DNA of 64,000 bases. Source: JBFLVT01 sp036804525. Its GTDB lineage: Bacteria > Bacillota > Desulfotomaculia > Desulfotomaculales > JASEER01. Positions within the stretch are counted from its first letter, which is position 1. The number at the start of each line of letters is the position of its first letter. The position numbers were made by a program, and so were the translations under genes. Positions 43,117 to 53,107 of the stretch are shown piece by piece. The notes below the pieces were generated by a model. The model was not told where the DNA came from. It saw only the letters and a list, made by a program, of their open reading frames with translations, and made no database searches. The stretch covers positions 124,001 through 188,000 of the forward strand of contig DAIRSE010000001.1 in the NCBI GenBank assembly GCA_036804525.1, given 5' to 3'.

Positions 43117-43907
43117 GGCGGTTCCCCCTCCTTCTGTAAATCCGTGCTTAGCTGAAGTAATTCATCCATTACAGGTTCGAACATGCGAACCACCGGTGCA
43201 TTTGCGGGAATATTAAAGAGCGGTTTGCCGCCTGCGTCATACTCAGCAACGAGAGCGTCATACGGCAATACCCCGGCATAATCAAGGCTGGTGGCGGCGA
43301 TTTCCTCGCGCAAAGCTGTACGGAGCTTACCCTGCGCCTTGCAGACAAGAAGGCATTGGCGTTTGACCTGTAACCCGAGCTCTGCGGCCACTCGCGCCAC
43401 CCGGCCGGCGGAACGCACCCCCCGCACGCTGTTATCGCTTACAACAATAAGTAGGTCAACAAGATCGGTGGTTCGGCGGCTCAAGTGTTCAAGACCGGCC
43501 TCATTATCCAAAACGGTGTAGTTATAATTCCTGTCCAGCTTCTCCATGACCCCACGCAGCACAGCATTGGCATAACAGTAACAGCCGGGACCTTCCGGGC
43601 GCCCCATGGCGATAAGGTCTACATCGCCGCTGTCGGCATCCATCAATGCCTCCCGCAAGCGAGAGTCCAGGTAGGAAACCTTATCAACCCCTCCCGATCC
43701 CAGAGACGAATCGGTGATTTCACGCAGGGTTTCCATCAGGTCCACACATGGAGCTATCCCCAACGCTTCACCAAGGTTGGCGTTCGGATCGGCATCCACT
43801 GCAAGTACCGGCCCCAGGCCGCGAGAGATAAGGTAACGAATGACGAGCGTGGCAACCGTCGTCTTGCCTGATCCACCTTTGCCCGCTACCGCGATTCTAA
43901 ATCCCAC
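43065..43907 (-). CDS. cooC: CODH nickel-insertion ATPase (CooC/AcsF-like)
   Basis: 280 residues with the MinD-type P-loop AVAGKGGSGKTTVATL, ALGIAPCVDLMETLR, and GRPEGPGCYCYANAVLRG with the CxC-type metal-binding Cys pair. Such ATPases are needed for Ni maturation of CODH or ACS. It is positioned between acsC and acsD as in several CODH/ACS clusters. About 150 bases separate it from acsC. Confidence 0.93.
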   Translation of the reverse strand: MGFRIAVAGKGGSGKTTVATLVIRYLISRGLGPVLAVDADPNANLGEALGIAPCVDLMETLREITDSSLGSGGVDKVSYLDSRLREALMDADSGDVDLIAMGRPEGPGCYCYANAVLRGVMEKLDRNYNYTVLDNEAGLEHLSRRTTDLVDLLIVVSDNSVRGVRSAGRVARVAAELGLQVKRQCLLVCKAQGKLRTALREEIAATSLDYAGVLPYDALVAEYDAGGKPLFNIPANAPVVRMFEPVMDELLQLSTDLQKEGEPPCPLSFTAKASRLGSVK

Positions 43908-44061
43908 CTCATCACGCTCCCTCCAAAATTTTGCCTGCGGCCCGTTAATAACCCCTAGGACACGGTGCTATCTTCTTAGCTAATGCTGATATGGACTTTC
44001 CGAAAGTTTCCATCCATCATTACAGTCAATTCTGAAATTTCAAACTAATAAAAAGCACCGT

Positions 44062-45405
44062 TCAGTTTGTAACATAGGAGCGCAGAAAGCCCGGCAGCGC
44101 CGCGGCCTCGCGCGGACCCACCCGCACATTCCAGCCTGAAAGCTCTTCCAGCTGTCCACTTAACATGGCCACATAACCCGGAATGACTACCTGCCTGTGT
44201 TTAACTTTTTCCCCAACGCCCGTCCTTTCCAGCGCCTCGGCTATCTGTTCCGGGCCAAACTTGCCCGAGGCCCATGCCGTAAGCACGGAGGTGCCGTCGG
44301 TGTCGACCGTTACAAGGTAGGTGCCCACCCTGCTCGCTTCAATCTCGTTAACCACAGAGAAATAGGTAAGTGAAAAGTTTGTGGTTACCAGGACCGGGGC
44401 ATTGGGGCCCGGATTGCCGATAGAGTAGCAGGTTGCCTGAACCTGGATCGGCTTTTGCGGATCGGTATAGATGTCCTGGCGGAGGGTCAACAACGGCAGG
44501 ATAACTGCCGGATCGACGGTGTTCAGGACGACCATGCTCGCGTACTTGGCAATGCAGGTTGCGGCCGCCAGGGCAACCAGGTATGCGTCCCGGCCATCGC
44601 CAAACGAGGCAAGAATGGGAAAACCAAAAGGGCGAAACCGTTTTTTAATGGCCATCCGTCTTATCGCTGTTGCCGTGCGCAGGGCATCTCCTGCGCCTGC
44701 CGCGGGGACGTGTAATACAATATCTTTATGCCCGCTGCTGGTCACTTGCTCGGTAAGCGAGGCCAGACCCGCCAGACCCCCTGCCGCCACGACCAGCGGA
44801 CAGCCATACTCCTTGGCCAGAGCCGTCATCTCCTGCCAGTTCGTTTCGGTCGCCCCCCAGAGAAGAGGGCGCCTGGAACCTGCAATCGCAAGTACTGCGC
44901 GCATCACTGCAGGATCCTCAGTAACCAACGCTATCGGCAGCGGGCTGTGCGCCTGGACCAGTTCAACCGTTTTGATGAAAAACGCTGGATCCGAATGGGC
45001 ATGGCGAACTGCAACCAAGTTAACGCACATGGTGATCCCCACCCGCTCGAATGAAAGGGTCTGAATGCGGCTCAACCGTTCCTTCAATTCGGCCTCGGGC
45101 AAATCATCCCGCACCTCGATAGCCAGCGCCGTCGGATGGTAAAAAGTCTTCTCATGGCGGAAGAGAACAACTTCGCCTCCCAGTTCGACGGCATACTCCC
45201 CTTGGCCAACCGTCACCAAGCGAACCGGAGGCTCAGCCGCTGCGCCCAGAGTCGCACGGGCATCATCCGATGCGTGCGGGCAGGCATCCAGGGAAACCTT
45301 GCCAGCCGCGAGGGCCATCGCAAAGGCCATACACGTTGCAAACCCGCATTCCCGGCAGTTTGTTTTCGGTAGTAGTTTAAAAATTTGGAGTCCGGTCAAC
45401 GCCAC
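44062..45405 (-). CDS. acsC: Corrinoid/iron-sulfur protein large subunit
   Basis: 447 residues from GTG 45405; AAGGAGG fits this start better than the upstream GTG, and it yields ALTGLQIFKLLPKTNC like other AcsC proteins. The [4Fe-4S] binding Cys quartet is in TNCRECGFATCMAFAM and the following ACPHAS. The barrel and C-terminal cobamide-binding domain complete the family length (about 446 residues). The subunit carries the cofactor and is methylated by AcsE. Confidence 0.96.
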   Translation of the reverse strand: MALTGLQIFKLLPKTNCRECGFATCMAFAMALAAGKVSLDACPHASDDARATLGAAAEPPVRLVTVGQGEYAVELGGEVVLFRHEKTFYHPTALAIEVRDDLPEAELKERLSRIQTLSFERVGITMCVNLVAVRHAHSDPAFFIKTVELVQAHSPLPIALVTEDPAVMRAVLAIAGSRRPLLWGATETNWQEMTALAKEYGCPLVVAAGGLAGLASLTEQVTSSGHKDIVLHVPAAGAGDALRTATAIRRMAIKKRFRPFGFPILASFGDGRDAYLVALAAATCIAKYASMVVLNTVDPAVILPLLTLRQDIYTDPQKPIQVQATCYSIGNPGPNAPVLVTTNFSLTYFSVVNEIEASRVGTYLVTVDTDGTSVLTAWASGKFGPEQIAEALERTGVGEKVKHRQVVIPGYVAMLSGQLEELSGWNVRVGPREAAALPGFLRSYVTN

Positions 45406-45425
45406 CCTGCGCACCTCCTTAGCGT

Positions 45426-47606
45426 CTACATAATTGGTTCCATGCTTAGGGCGGGATGTTGTATCTTCTCCAAGAAGGGAAGGATATCGTCCACTGCAGT
45501 GCCCACCGTTTCATCGGCGATGCGATTAATCAGATCGGGAACGCCGATTTCTGCCCCCCGGCGGATGAGGCCCGTTTTCAGGTACTCTTTAAGCTGGTGC
45601 GGCATCCAAACCACTCGTGCCAAGCCGCCGTCGGCTTGGATAAACCTGCGGCTCAAGATATATGCCCTTGCCAGTCCCATAAAACCGGGAGTCTGCTCTC
45701 CGCCTCCAACCATTCCGGCCAAGGTAGAAAACCGCATCCCGAGGGGCGTATCCCCCGCGTACTCGCGGTTAACGATAAAGATCCCGTTGGCTTCCGGCAG
45801 AACGGCTGCGATTGCTTCAAAGCACCCGCACGAGGTCATCGGGTCCTCCATCATCGAATAAAGGCTCAAGGACGTGATCTTACCCTGGGTGAAACGCTGC
45901 ATTGCTGCGTTGACACCGGTGTACTGCCCCCGGACCTCATCGATGCACGTTCCGATTACTACAGGCTGGTTGGGCCCGGCTTGCTTGAGTTCATAGGACG
46001 CCCGGGCGTCGAGCCAGTTCACCGCCCCACAGAGCCCCAAACGCTCAGGCGTTACTATGCAGATATGGGACGGAGCGAAGGATTGACAAAGACTGCAGGT
46101 GTAAAAGACGTCGACCGCCTCATCGGTTAGCGAACCGAGGCGCTCATCGCGACGCCGGTAGACGGCCCGGGCTTTTTCCTGCTCTGCCAGCGCCTCCTCA
46201 GGGTCCGTGTAAAGCGTGACTTGCACTTTGTCGACGAGCGAGCCGAACTCGGCCTTGACCCTGTTGACTACCACCGCCCCGATATGGTGCAGGCGCAGGC
46301 CGGCGGCAAACGCCTTCTTGGACACCCTGATCCTTACTATGTCACGTTGCCCGATGTGCACTACGCCCTCCAGGTAGTTGACGAAATAATGCAGACGCCT
46401 CTCGAGAACCGGTTCGAACTCCTCTTTCATCTTTCGCCCGGCCACTTCAATGACCAGCCCCAGGGGGAGCGTATCGCCCTCATTCAGCTGATCAAGATCG
46501 GGGCCAATCACCCGCACCCGATTGTCCTCCACTTCGCCCATCGGCCGTGTCACAAGCAGTTCAAAAGCCGTGGACCGGCCGGCGCCGATCTCAACAAAGG
46601 TAGCATTCCGGCGAATGATCTCGCCCTCAAAAGCCGGCCCAAAAGCCACGGGCACTTCCACATCGGCTGCCGGCACCTTGAGTCCCCGTACCTCCACCGC
46701 CCGGGCTACAATCTGCTCGTGCGGGACACGGGCCACTACATGCTCATAGGTGCAGATGCCGTAAGGCAGGATCTCCGGGATGTCAGTATCGGCAATAACC
46801 GGAAACCCAAAATTCAGTGCACCCGCCGCAGTGGCATACCATTCATCGGTCACCGGGCCTAGGGCCAACACAAAGGCAAAGACGCGGTTCTTGTTGTAAA
46901 GAAGCACCCGGCGGTAGTCGCCCGGCGTTACGCCGCCAAAGGACAGGGCCACCCGCGTGGCGAATCCGAGAGAGTAAATGTGCGCGTAAACTTCCTCGCC
47001 GAAGGGAACCAGGCGTGTCGGCCAACCGAGTTGAACGTCGGCAGCAGCCAGCTGCTCTGCAAAACTGGTCCCGTTGGCTTGCCCCGCCATAAAAACGTAA
47101 AGGTTCTTCTGCTGCATTTCGCGGGCCAGTTTTACCGCTGTAGGAGTATCCGGAGCGGACCCCACCACGGCGGCAAACCCCGGCGCCCGTCCGTCCACGA
47201 ACTCAATCCCGCGCTCCCTCAGGATTACGTCGTCGGCTGCCCCCAGCCAGATGCCCCCGGCCGGGGAAGGCCCGGTTGCATACTTAAGGGCCTCAATGAT
47301 TTCCTCCGCAAACAGTGTGGCCATCCCGGCATCAAGAACAGGACCAAGGTAAGGGGTCCAACGGGTCTCCGCCGGCAAGGGAGGAAGAAGTTCGTTCGCC
47401 AGGGCCAGGATCGGCTCCATATCGGAAAGCCGGGTTACTTTTCGCCCGGTAATGCCATAGATGACCGGAAGATAGTACCCGGTATTGGGCAGTTCCACGG
47501 GGTGAGTCGCACCCAGGATCTCCATGGCGCTTTTCAGCTTTTCTTCGGCCCGACGTACGATGCTGTGTGCCCCCCGAATAGCTGCCGTGGCAATTATCCT
47601 GGACAA
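45426..47606 (-). CDS. acsB: Acetyl-CoA synthase (AcsB)
   Basis: About 726 residues from TTG 47606. AAAGGGGG abuts an ATG at 47612 and fits the TTG 6 bases later better; the exact start is uncertain. The A-cluster cysteines appear as CSLCQSFAPSHIC, LGLCGAVNWL and TSCGCFEAI. The N-terminal CODH-interacting domain is present, as in Moorella AcsB. It joins CO, methyl and CoA into acetyl-CoA. Confidence 0.97.
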   Translation of the reverse strand: MSRIIATAAIRGAHSIVRRAEEKLKSAMEILGATHPVELPNTGYYLPVIYGITGRKVTRLSDMEPILALANELLPPLPAETRWTPYLGPVLDAGMATLFAEEIIEALKYATGPSPAGGIWLGAADDVILRERGIEFVDGRAPGFAAVVGSAPDTPTAVKLAREMQQKNLYVFMAGQANGTSFAEQLAAADVQLGWPTRLVPFGEEVYAHIYSLGFATRVALSFGGVTPGDYRRVLLYNKNRVFAFVLALGPVTDEWYATAAGALNFGFPVIADTDIPEILPYGICTYEHVVARVPHEQIVARAVEVRGLKVPAADVEVPVAFGPAFEGEIIRRNATFVEIGAGRSTAFELLVTRPMGEVEDNRVRVIGPDLDQLNEGDTLPLGLVIEVAGRKMKEEFEPVLERRLHYFVNYLEGVVHIGQRDIVRIRVSKKAFAAGLRLHHIGAVVVNRVKAEFGSLVDKVQVTLYTDPEEALAEQEKARAVYRRRDERLGSLTDEAVDVFYTCSLCQSFAPSHICIVTPERLGLCGAVNWLDARASYELKQAGPNQPVVIGTCIDEVRGQYTGVNAAMQRFTQGKITSLSLYSMMEDPMTSCGCFEAIAAVLPEANGIFIVNREYAGDTPLGMRFSTLAGMVGGGEQTPGFMGLARAYILSRRFIQADGGLARVVWMPHQLKEYLKTGLIRRGAEIGVPDLINRIADETVGTAVDDILPFLEKIQHPALSMEPIM

Positions 47607-47783
47607 GGTCATCCCCCTTTCGATGGTAGACAAATTGCTGGAAGGTAACAATTATTGGTGTGAGCATACCCTTAATGCGTATAAGGACCAATAACTTGGC
47701 CGTTAATCGCCGGTCCGGTAAGATGAAATACAGTTACGCCTGTTGGGGAAGCATAAATCACTCCGCCTACGATCAGCTGCCAT

Positions 47784-48659
47784 TCAGGTCACCAATATAC
47801 CGGCCGATGCGGCTACCTGCAATTTCGCCGCGAGAATGGTGTTGGCCAAAAGCATGGTTACGGTCATCGGGCCGACCCCACCGGGGACAGGAGTGATGGC
47901 TGAAGCCCGCGGGGCAACGCTATCCCAGTCGACATCTCCCACCAGGCGTCCATCCACACGGTTAATTCCCACATCCACCACTACCGCCCCCTCTTTAACC
48001 ATCTTTCCGGTAATCATCCCCGGCCGGCCAATGGCTACCACCAGAATGTCCGCTTGCCGGGTTACGGATGCAAGGTCTGGTGTACGGGAATGACAAATAG
48101 TTACGGTAGCGTGGCGCTGCAACAGTAACATGGCTGTAGGCTTGCCGACGATGTTGCTGCGGCCGATCACAACGGCATGACTTCCGGCGATGTGAATGCC
48201 GGACCGTTCGAGGATGGTGATAACCCCGGATGGCGTGCACGGCACCAGGCAAGGCTCACCGATCTGTAGTTTCCCTACGTTCAGGGAATGAAAACCGTCT
48301 ACGTCCTTTTCCGGTCTAATGGCCTGCGTTACCGCTTTGGCGTTCAGGTGATCCGGAAGGGGCAGCTGTACAAGAACACCGTGGATGCCTCTGTCCTCGT
48401 TAAGCCGGTCCAGAAGCTGAAGTAAGTCATCCATTTGGGTGTCGGCAGGCAGGCGGTGCACCGTCGACCGGATGCCAACCTCTTGGCAGGCGTGCTCCTT
48501 GTTACGCACGTATGCCTGCGACGCCGGATTCTCCCCGACCAGCACCACCGCCAAACCCGGTGGCGAGCCCCATTGCAAGGCAAAAGACTCCACTTCCTGC
48601 ACCAGTTCCGATCGCATCTGAGCCGCCATCGCCTTACCATCCAAAATGCGTGCTGCCAT
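47784..48659 (-). CDS. folD: Bifunctional methylene-THF dehydrogenase/methenyl-THF cyclohydrolase
   Basis: 291 residues from ATG 48659 (AAGGAGG upstream). LVGENPASQAYVRNKEHACQEVG, QLPLPDHLN and the NAD(P)-binding VVIGRSNIVGKPTAMLL are all typical. It interconverts 10-formyl-THF, methenyl-THF and methylene-THF. It stands between cooS and acsB, closing the methyl branch between fhs and metF. Confidence 0.97.
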   Translation of the reverse strand: MAARILDGKAMAAQMRSELVQEVESFALQWGSPPGLAVVLVGENPASQAYVRNKEHACQEVGIRSTVHRLPADTQMDDLLQLLDRLNEDRGIHGVLVQLPLPDHLNAKAVTQAIRPEKDVDGFHSLNVGKLQIGEPCLVPCTPSGVITILERSGIHIAGSHAVVIGRSNIVGKPTAMLLLQRHATVTICHSRTPDLASVTRQADILVVAIGRPGMITGKMVKEGAVVVDVGINRVDGRLVGDVDWDSVAPRASAITPVPGGVGPMTVTMLLANTILAAKLQVAASAGILVT

Positions 48660-48703
48660 TTTGATCCTCCTTATAGAACCCCGTGTACCGGTGATTCAAC
48701 CGG

Positions 48704-50638
48704 CTAATTGCTTGCAATCTGCCGCCGCATCTCCATATCAAATAAAACTCTTTCCCTTGCTTGCTCGATCCCCAGTGCCCGCCGTTTTGCATCGATGTGC
48801 TCAACCACCCGGCGCGCCATCAATCTTGGATCAGGTTCGAAGAACCACTTGCCCCCGGTAAGCGCACTGATACCCTCAAAAAGGAAACTGGAAAACTCTT
48901 CGCTTCCGAGGGTCGGGAACCCGACACCAAAGCCGACGGAAATACCGCTGGAGACAAAGTACTGGCCGATGGCTATCGCCTTTTCGCTCATCCACTCAGG
49001 AGCGCACCCGACAACAGGCAGGTCAGCCAAGTCGTCACCAAGCCCGCCCTGGCGCACTATTTCAGTAGCAGCCACCAACAGGCGGCTGTTATCAACGCAG
49101 GAACCGCAGTGCAGTACCGGCGGCATACCTACCGCCTCGCAAACCTCTCGCAACCCCGAACCTGCCAGGTCCGAGGCCTCGGGCACCAGCAGTCCTTCCT
49201 TGGCGCAGTTGATGGCCGCGCAACCGCTGGTCAACACCAGCACGTTACTGGCGATCAGTTCCCTCACCAGGGTGGTATGCAGGTCTCCATAACGTACCCG
49301 CGGGTTGGAACAGCCCACCACAGCAGCGATCCCCCGGATACGGCCATTGATGATGTTCTCGTTAAGTGGACCGTAGCCAGCGCGGAATCTCCCGCCAAGC
49401 ATGTAACGAATGGACTCATGGGAGAATCCCGCCACCACATCCATTTCTTCGCGCGGGATCTCCACAACACCGCGCCGCGGGTAGTTGTCGACAGCTCTGA
49501 GAATGAGTTCCCGCGCCGTTTTCTCGGCGTGCTCGGGGTGAAACTCCACGTGGGTGACTCCCTGGATGCGCGCCCGCGGCGAAGTGGTAACCAGCTCCGT
49601 ATGGTAACACGCCGCGACATTAGCTAAACCCTGCATGACACACTGCACGTCGACCATCATGAGGTCAACGGCGCCAGTGACGATAGCCAGTTCCTGCTGG
49701 AGGATGCTTCCCGCCACGGGAATGCCATTGCGAAGCAAGAGTTCATTAGCGCTGCAACAAATACCGGCGATATTGATCCCCTTTGCTCCGACGCTTCGCG
49801 CCCTGGCCAGGAGCTCTTCATCCCGGGCCATGTCCACGATAACCATAGGCAGCAGCGGTTCATGCCCGTGAACCACGATATTGACGTGATCCTCCCGTAA
49901 GACACCCAGGTTAACCTTTCCACGCAAAGGGTAAGGTGTCCCAAAGAGGATGTCCTGTAGTTCAGTGGCGATCATCGAGCCGCCCCAGCCATCGGCCAGC
50001 GCCACCCTCATCCCCTGAAGCATTAAGTGCTCAAAATCCTGGTCTACGCCCACGCTGGTACGATGGAGCATCTCCACGACCTCCCGGTCGATGCCGCGGG
50101 GGACAACCCCGAGACGGCGCCAGATCTCCTGCCGTTTAGCGGGAGCCCGGCTGGGGAAAATCAATTCCCCTTCCTGCTTGCCGAATTCGTTAACCAGAGA
50201 TTCCGCCACCTTGCGTGCCAGTTCTTTGGTATCACCATTCGAGGAAATACCGAGAACTTCCGCAAGTTCTCGGAGTTTTACGGGATCGCGTACGGCGTAG
50301 TCGGCCGCTTCACCGTTGAGCATTTTAAGAAATGTCAACGCGATCTCCCGGGCATGGTCACTGTGAGCAGCCGTTCCGGCGGCAATCATCCGGCCGAAGT
50401 TTCGTGCCGCGATAGTAGCAGGAGTAGCCCCACAGATGCCTGTGTCGGCCCCGGGGCCTTTTTCCTTAACGTGACAGGGGCCCATAAAGCAGACCCGGCA
50501 GCAAGTGCCGCCCGAGCCAAATGAACAAACCTTTCGTCCCCGGACCCGATCAAACATGGTAACGGTACCGTCACGGGATGCCTTAGCAATCATTTGCCGG
50601 CTCGCCTGGCAATCGGTAAGCTGGTGGTCCCTTTTCAC
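48704..50638 (-). CDS. cooS: Carbon monoxide dehydrogenase catalytic subunit
   Basis: 644 residues from GTG 50638. The N-terminal D- and B-cluster cysteines are in SFGSGGTCCRVCFMGPC and GADTGICGAT. The catalytic C-cluster region has VVGCSNPRVRYGDLHTTLV, SGCAAINCAKEGLL, HCGSCVDNSRLL and CAPEWMSEKA. It reduces CO2 to CO for AcsB, or oxidises CO. It is in the acsA position upstream of folD-acsB. Confidence 0.96.
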   Translation of the reverse strand: MKRDHQLTDCQASRQMIAKASRDGTVTMFDRVRGRKVCSFGSGGTCCRVCFMGPCHVKEKGPGADTGICGATPATIAARNFGRMIAAGTAAHSDHAREIALTFLKMLNGEAADYAVRDPVKLRELAEVLGISSNGDTKELARKVAESLVNEFGKQEGELIFPSRAPAKRQEIWRRLGVVPRGIDREVVEMLHRTSVGVDQDFEHLMLQGMRVALADGWGGSMIATELQDILFGTPYPLRGKVNLGVLREDHVNIVVHGHEPLLPMVIVDMARDEELLARARSVGAKGINIAGICCSANELLLRNGIPVAGSILQQELAIVTGAVDLMMVDVQCVMQGLANVAACYHTELVTTSPRARIQGVTHVEFHPEHAEKTARELILRAVDNYPRRGVVEIPREEMDVVAGFSHESIRYMLGGRFRAGYGPLNENIINGRIRGIAAVVGCSNPRVRYGDLHTTLVRELIASNVLVLTSGCAAINCAKEGLLVPEASDLAGSGLREVCEAVGMPPVLHCGSCVDNSRLLVAATEIVRQGGLGDDLADLPVVGCAPEWMSEKAIAIGQYFVSSGISVGFGVGFPTLGSEEFSSFLFEGISALTGGKWFFEPDPRLMARRVVEHIDAKRRALGIEQARERVLFDMEMRRQIASN

Positions 50639-50656
50639 CGCTTTTCATCCCCTTCC

Positions 50657-53107
50657 TTAAGTCCTTGCAACGGTTAACTGGATCGGCACCGGACCCAGGG
50701 GCCACGAACCACCAAGTACGGCTAATGCCACCGGGGCGTCCGGAGAAACCAGCGCCACGCCAGGTAACAGTCCATTGTCGATCTTCACCCTGGTAGAAGC
50801 CTTGCTGTAAGGCGACTGAACCACAACCTCCGCTCCTTCCGCAATCCCCAGCGCTCCTGCATCTATTTGCGATAAGGCAATGCAGTCCCCGCCATACGGT
50901 TCCAATTGGGCGAAGCCGCTGAAACGCAGCCTGGTATCGTGGACGGGATAAAAGCGGGAGGCATACCCTACAAGCGATATTCCAGGAATATTCCCCTTGG
51001 TGGAATTGTTAACAGGTGGTAGGAACAGTGCCGGCTTGGAAGTACCCGGTACCGCACGACCGGACACGAGGCGTTCAATCTCCGCTGTCGGACAGTGTGC
51101 TTCGCCGCCAAGCACCTGAGACCCCAGGCGAGCAGCGATTTGCGCCAGCGTATTCAGATTGCCCATCCCCACAGGTGGCACTGCCTGATCAAAGCGTACC
51201 GGGTGACCCGCCGCGTTAATGAAACTGCCGTCCTCTTCCACGTGGCTGGAAGCGGGCAGGACCACGTCAGCGAGTGCTGCAGTCGGGGTCAAGAACATAT
51301 CTTGAACCACGAGAAACTCCAGCTCGTTTATCAAACCCCGCCACCGTTCCGGGTCAGGGAAAAAAGACAAGGGGTCTTCCGCAAGTATGTACAGACCCCG
51401 CACGTTGGTGCCTGTAAGCATCTGAACTGCGCTCATGGCGGCTTCAGTAGACGTTTTACCGGTTTTCAGCACGGTTAGTATCCCGGTTGCGTTGGCTCCC
51501 GAAACTACGGGATAAATTGCTCGTTCGGTTCTTCCGGTGAGAAGCGCAAGGTTAACAGCTGCAGCGGCCGTACCGCGGCTTACTCCGTCGACGGCAAAAA
51601 TTACCACTGCTTTGCGGCTTAAGTCGCCAAAGACAGTACTGGCTGCGGCCAGATCTTTTTCCTCCAGCCCATCACCATCAGAAATAGTCATTGAGAAAGC
51701 CCTTTGAAGAGCTGTTTTATAGTCGCTGAAACCTTCGAGACGCCGTCCGGGAAGCCTCCCGCTCTCATCCAGCCGTAAAAGCATAGCTGCCATCTGATGC
51801 AGTACCGCTTCCGTTGCTTCAGGACGAGAGCGCAGCCATACAGAGGCCGTTTTTGCCAGCCGCCCGTTGTAAAAACCGACATAAATCAGGTTTGTACCGT
51901 TAGCGAGCGCCCGCTTGACTTTTGCCCATACTACAGGTGATCGCCGGACCGCATCCCCGATAACGAGCAACACATCGGCGCTTGCAATGTCTTCCAGAGT
52001 AGCCCGCTTTCCGCCATAAACCGTGTCCAAGTCGTGCAACACATCCGCCGGCCCCTTGAGACCAGGGGAAATACCAAGGTTATTGGTGCGTAATCCTATG
52101 CGCATGAGACTCTGAAACGCATGGGCAACTTCATTGGACACGCCGGTACCGATGATCCCGGCGACGGAATCGGGTCCCCATTGTTCCCTTACCGCCCTAA
52201 GTCCGTTGGCTGCAGCGTCCAGGGCCTCAGCCCAATTGACGGCCACCAATGTTCTGTTCTTCTTTACCAGCGGTGCAGTCAGCCGCTCCGGATGAGAAAG
52301 ATGCGCCCATCCGAACCTGCCGCGCCCGCATAAGTAGTCTACCTGCTGGGGAGCGCTGACCTTGACGATCTCGCCGCCCTTCAGGTGAAAGTTCACGGCG
52401 CAGGCCGCGCTGCAGTGGCCGCAGACGGACACGGAACGGCGCAATTCCCATTCCCTGCCCCGGCCGCGCCGCTGTCGCTCGATTAAGGCTGCCGTAGGAC
52501 AGACTTCAACGCAACTCCCGCAAAAGTCGCAGCCTGATTGATCCAGCGGGCGGTCCCACGGCGTCCCGACTTTCGTCTTCAAGCCACGGTTGATAAAATC
52601 AATGATACCGGCACCCTGGAGATGGCAGATTCGGATGCAGCGGCCGCACAAGACACAGTAATTGGGGTCGCGGAAAATAAACGGATTATGGTCGTCAACA
52701 GGATGGTTGGGAAGTTCAACAGGAAAACGATCGGCTTGTGCTCCCAATTCATAGGCATACCTTTGCAGCTGGCACGCGCCGCTCTTGTCACAAACAAGGC
52801 ACTCTCTCGGATGCCGGGACAGCAGGAGCTCCACCACGAAACGGCGGGCCTCCCGGATGGTCGGGCTGTCCGTATGCACAACAATTCCCGGCGTGGCCTC
52901 CCGCTTACAGGCGACGACCGGGCTGCGCAGCCCCTCGATTTCGACGACACATAGGCGGCAGGACCCTGTGCTTTTCAATCCCGGGCAGTAACAAAGATGG
53001 GGGATGTGGATCCCTAGGCCGGCCGCAGCCTCGATAATCGTCGTTCCCGGTGCCACCGTAGTTTCTCGCCCGTCAATGGTCAGGGTAATCGGTGCTGTTT
53101 CTTTCAT
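50657..53107 (-). CDS. NuoG/FdhA-like iron-sulfur subunit without catalytic Sec/Cys
   Basis: 816 residues from ATG 53107 (GGGGAGAACC upstream; 35-base overlap with the nuoF-like gene). N-terminus: a [2Fe-2S] motif (GSCRLCVVEIEG), the His-Cys [4Fe-4S] motif (HPRECLVCDKSGACQLQ) and two ferredoxin motifs (CVLCGRCIRICH, CDFCGSCVEVCP). The molybdopterin-oxidoreductase-like part keeps its own [4Fe-4S] motif (VCGHCSAACAVN...LCGRG). At the position where formate dehydrogenases have C/U followed by H it reads NNLGISPG, so it should not be catalytic for formate. It resembles NuoG or an electron-transfer-only FdhA relative. Confidence 0.75.
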   Translation of the reverse strand: MKETAPITLTIDGRETTVAPGTTIIEAAAGLGIHIPHLCYCPGLKSTGSCRLCVVEIEGLRSPVVACKREATPGIVVHTDSPTIREARRFVVELLLSRHPRECLVCDKSGACQLQRYAYELGAQADRFPVELPNHPVDDHNPFIFRDPNYCVLCGRCIRICHLQGAGIIDFINRGLKTKVGTPWDRPLDQSGCDFCGSCVEVCPTAALIERQRRGRGREWELRRSVSVCGHCSAACAVNFHLKGGEIVKVSAPQQVDYLCGRGRFGWAHLSHPERLTAPLVKKNRTLVAVNWAEALDAAANGLRAVREQWGPDSVAGIIGTGVSNEVAHAFQSLMRIGLRTNNLGISPGLKGPADVLHDLDTVYGGKRATLEDIASADVLLVIGDAVRRSPVVWAKVKRALANGTNLIYVGFYNGRLAKTASVWLRSRPEATEAVLHQMAAMLLRLDESGRLPGRRLEGFSDYKTALQRAFSMTISDGDGLEEKDLAAASTVFGDLSRKAVVIFAVDGVSRGTAAAAVNLALLTGRTERAIYPVVSGANATGILTVLKTGKTSTEAAMSAVQMLTGTNVRGLYILAEDPLSFFPDPERWRGLINELEFLVVQDMFLTPTAALADVVLPASSHVEEDGSFINAAGHPVRFDQAVPPVGMGNLNTLAQIAARLGSQVLGGEAHCPTAEIERLVSGRAVPGTSKPALFLPPVNNSTKGNIPGISLVGYASRFYPVHDTRLRFSGFAQLEPYGGDCIALSQIDAGALGIAEGAEVVVQSPYSKASTRVKIDNGLLPGVALVSPDAPVALAVLGGSWPLGPVPIQLTVART

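Noticed and set aside
43908..44061. A gene between cooC and acsC
   Set aside because: The 154-base gap has stops in all frames; it may hold a secondary promoter but no clear element was found.
46221..47648. Two long plus-strand frames (213 and 222 residues) opposite acsB
   Set aside because: Antisense to acsB; Arg/Pro/His-rich composition typical of shadow frames in GC-rich genes.
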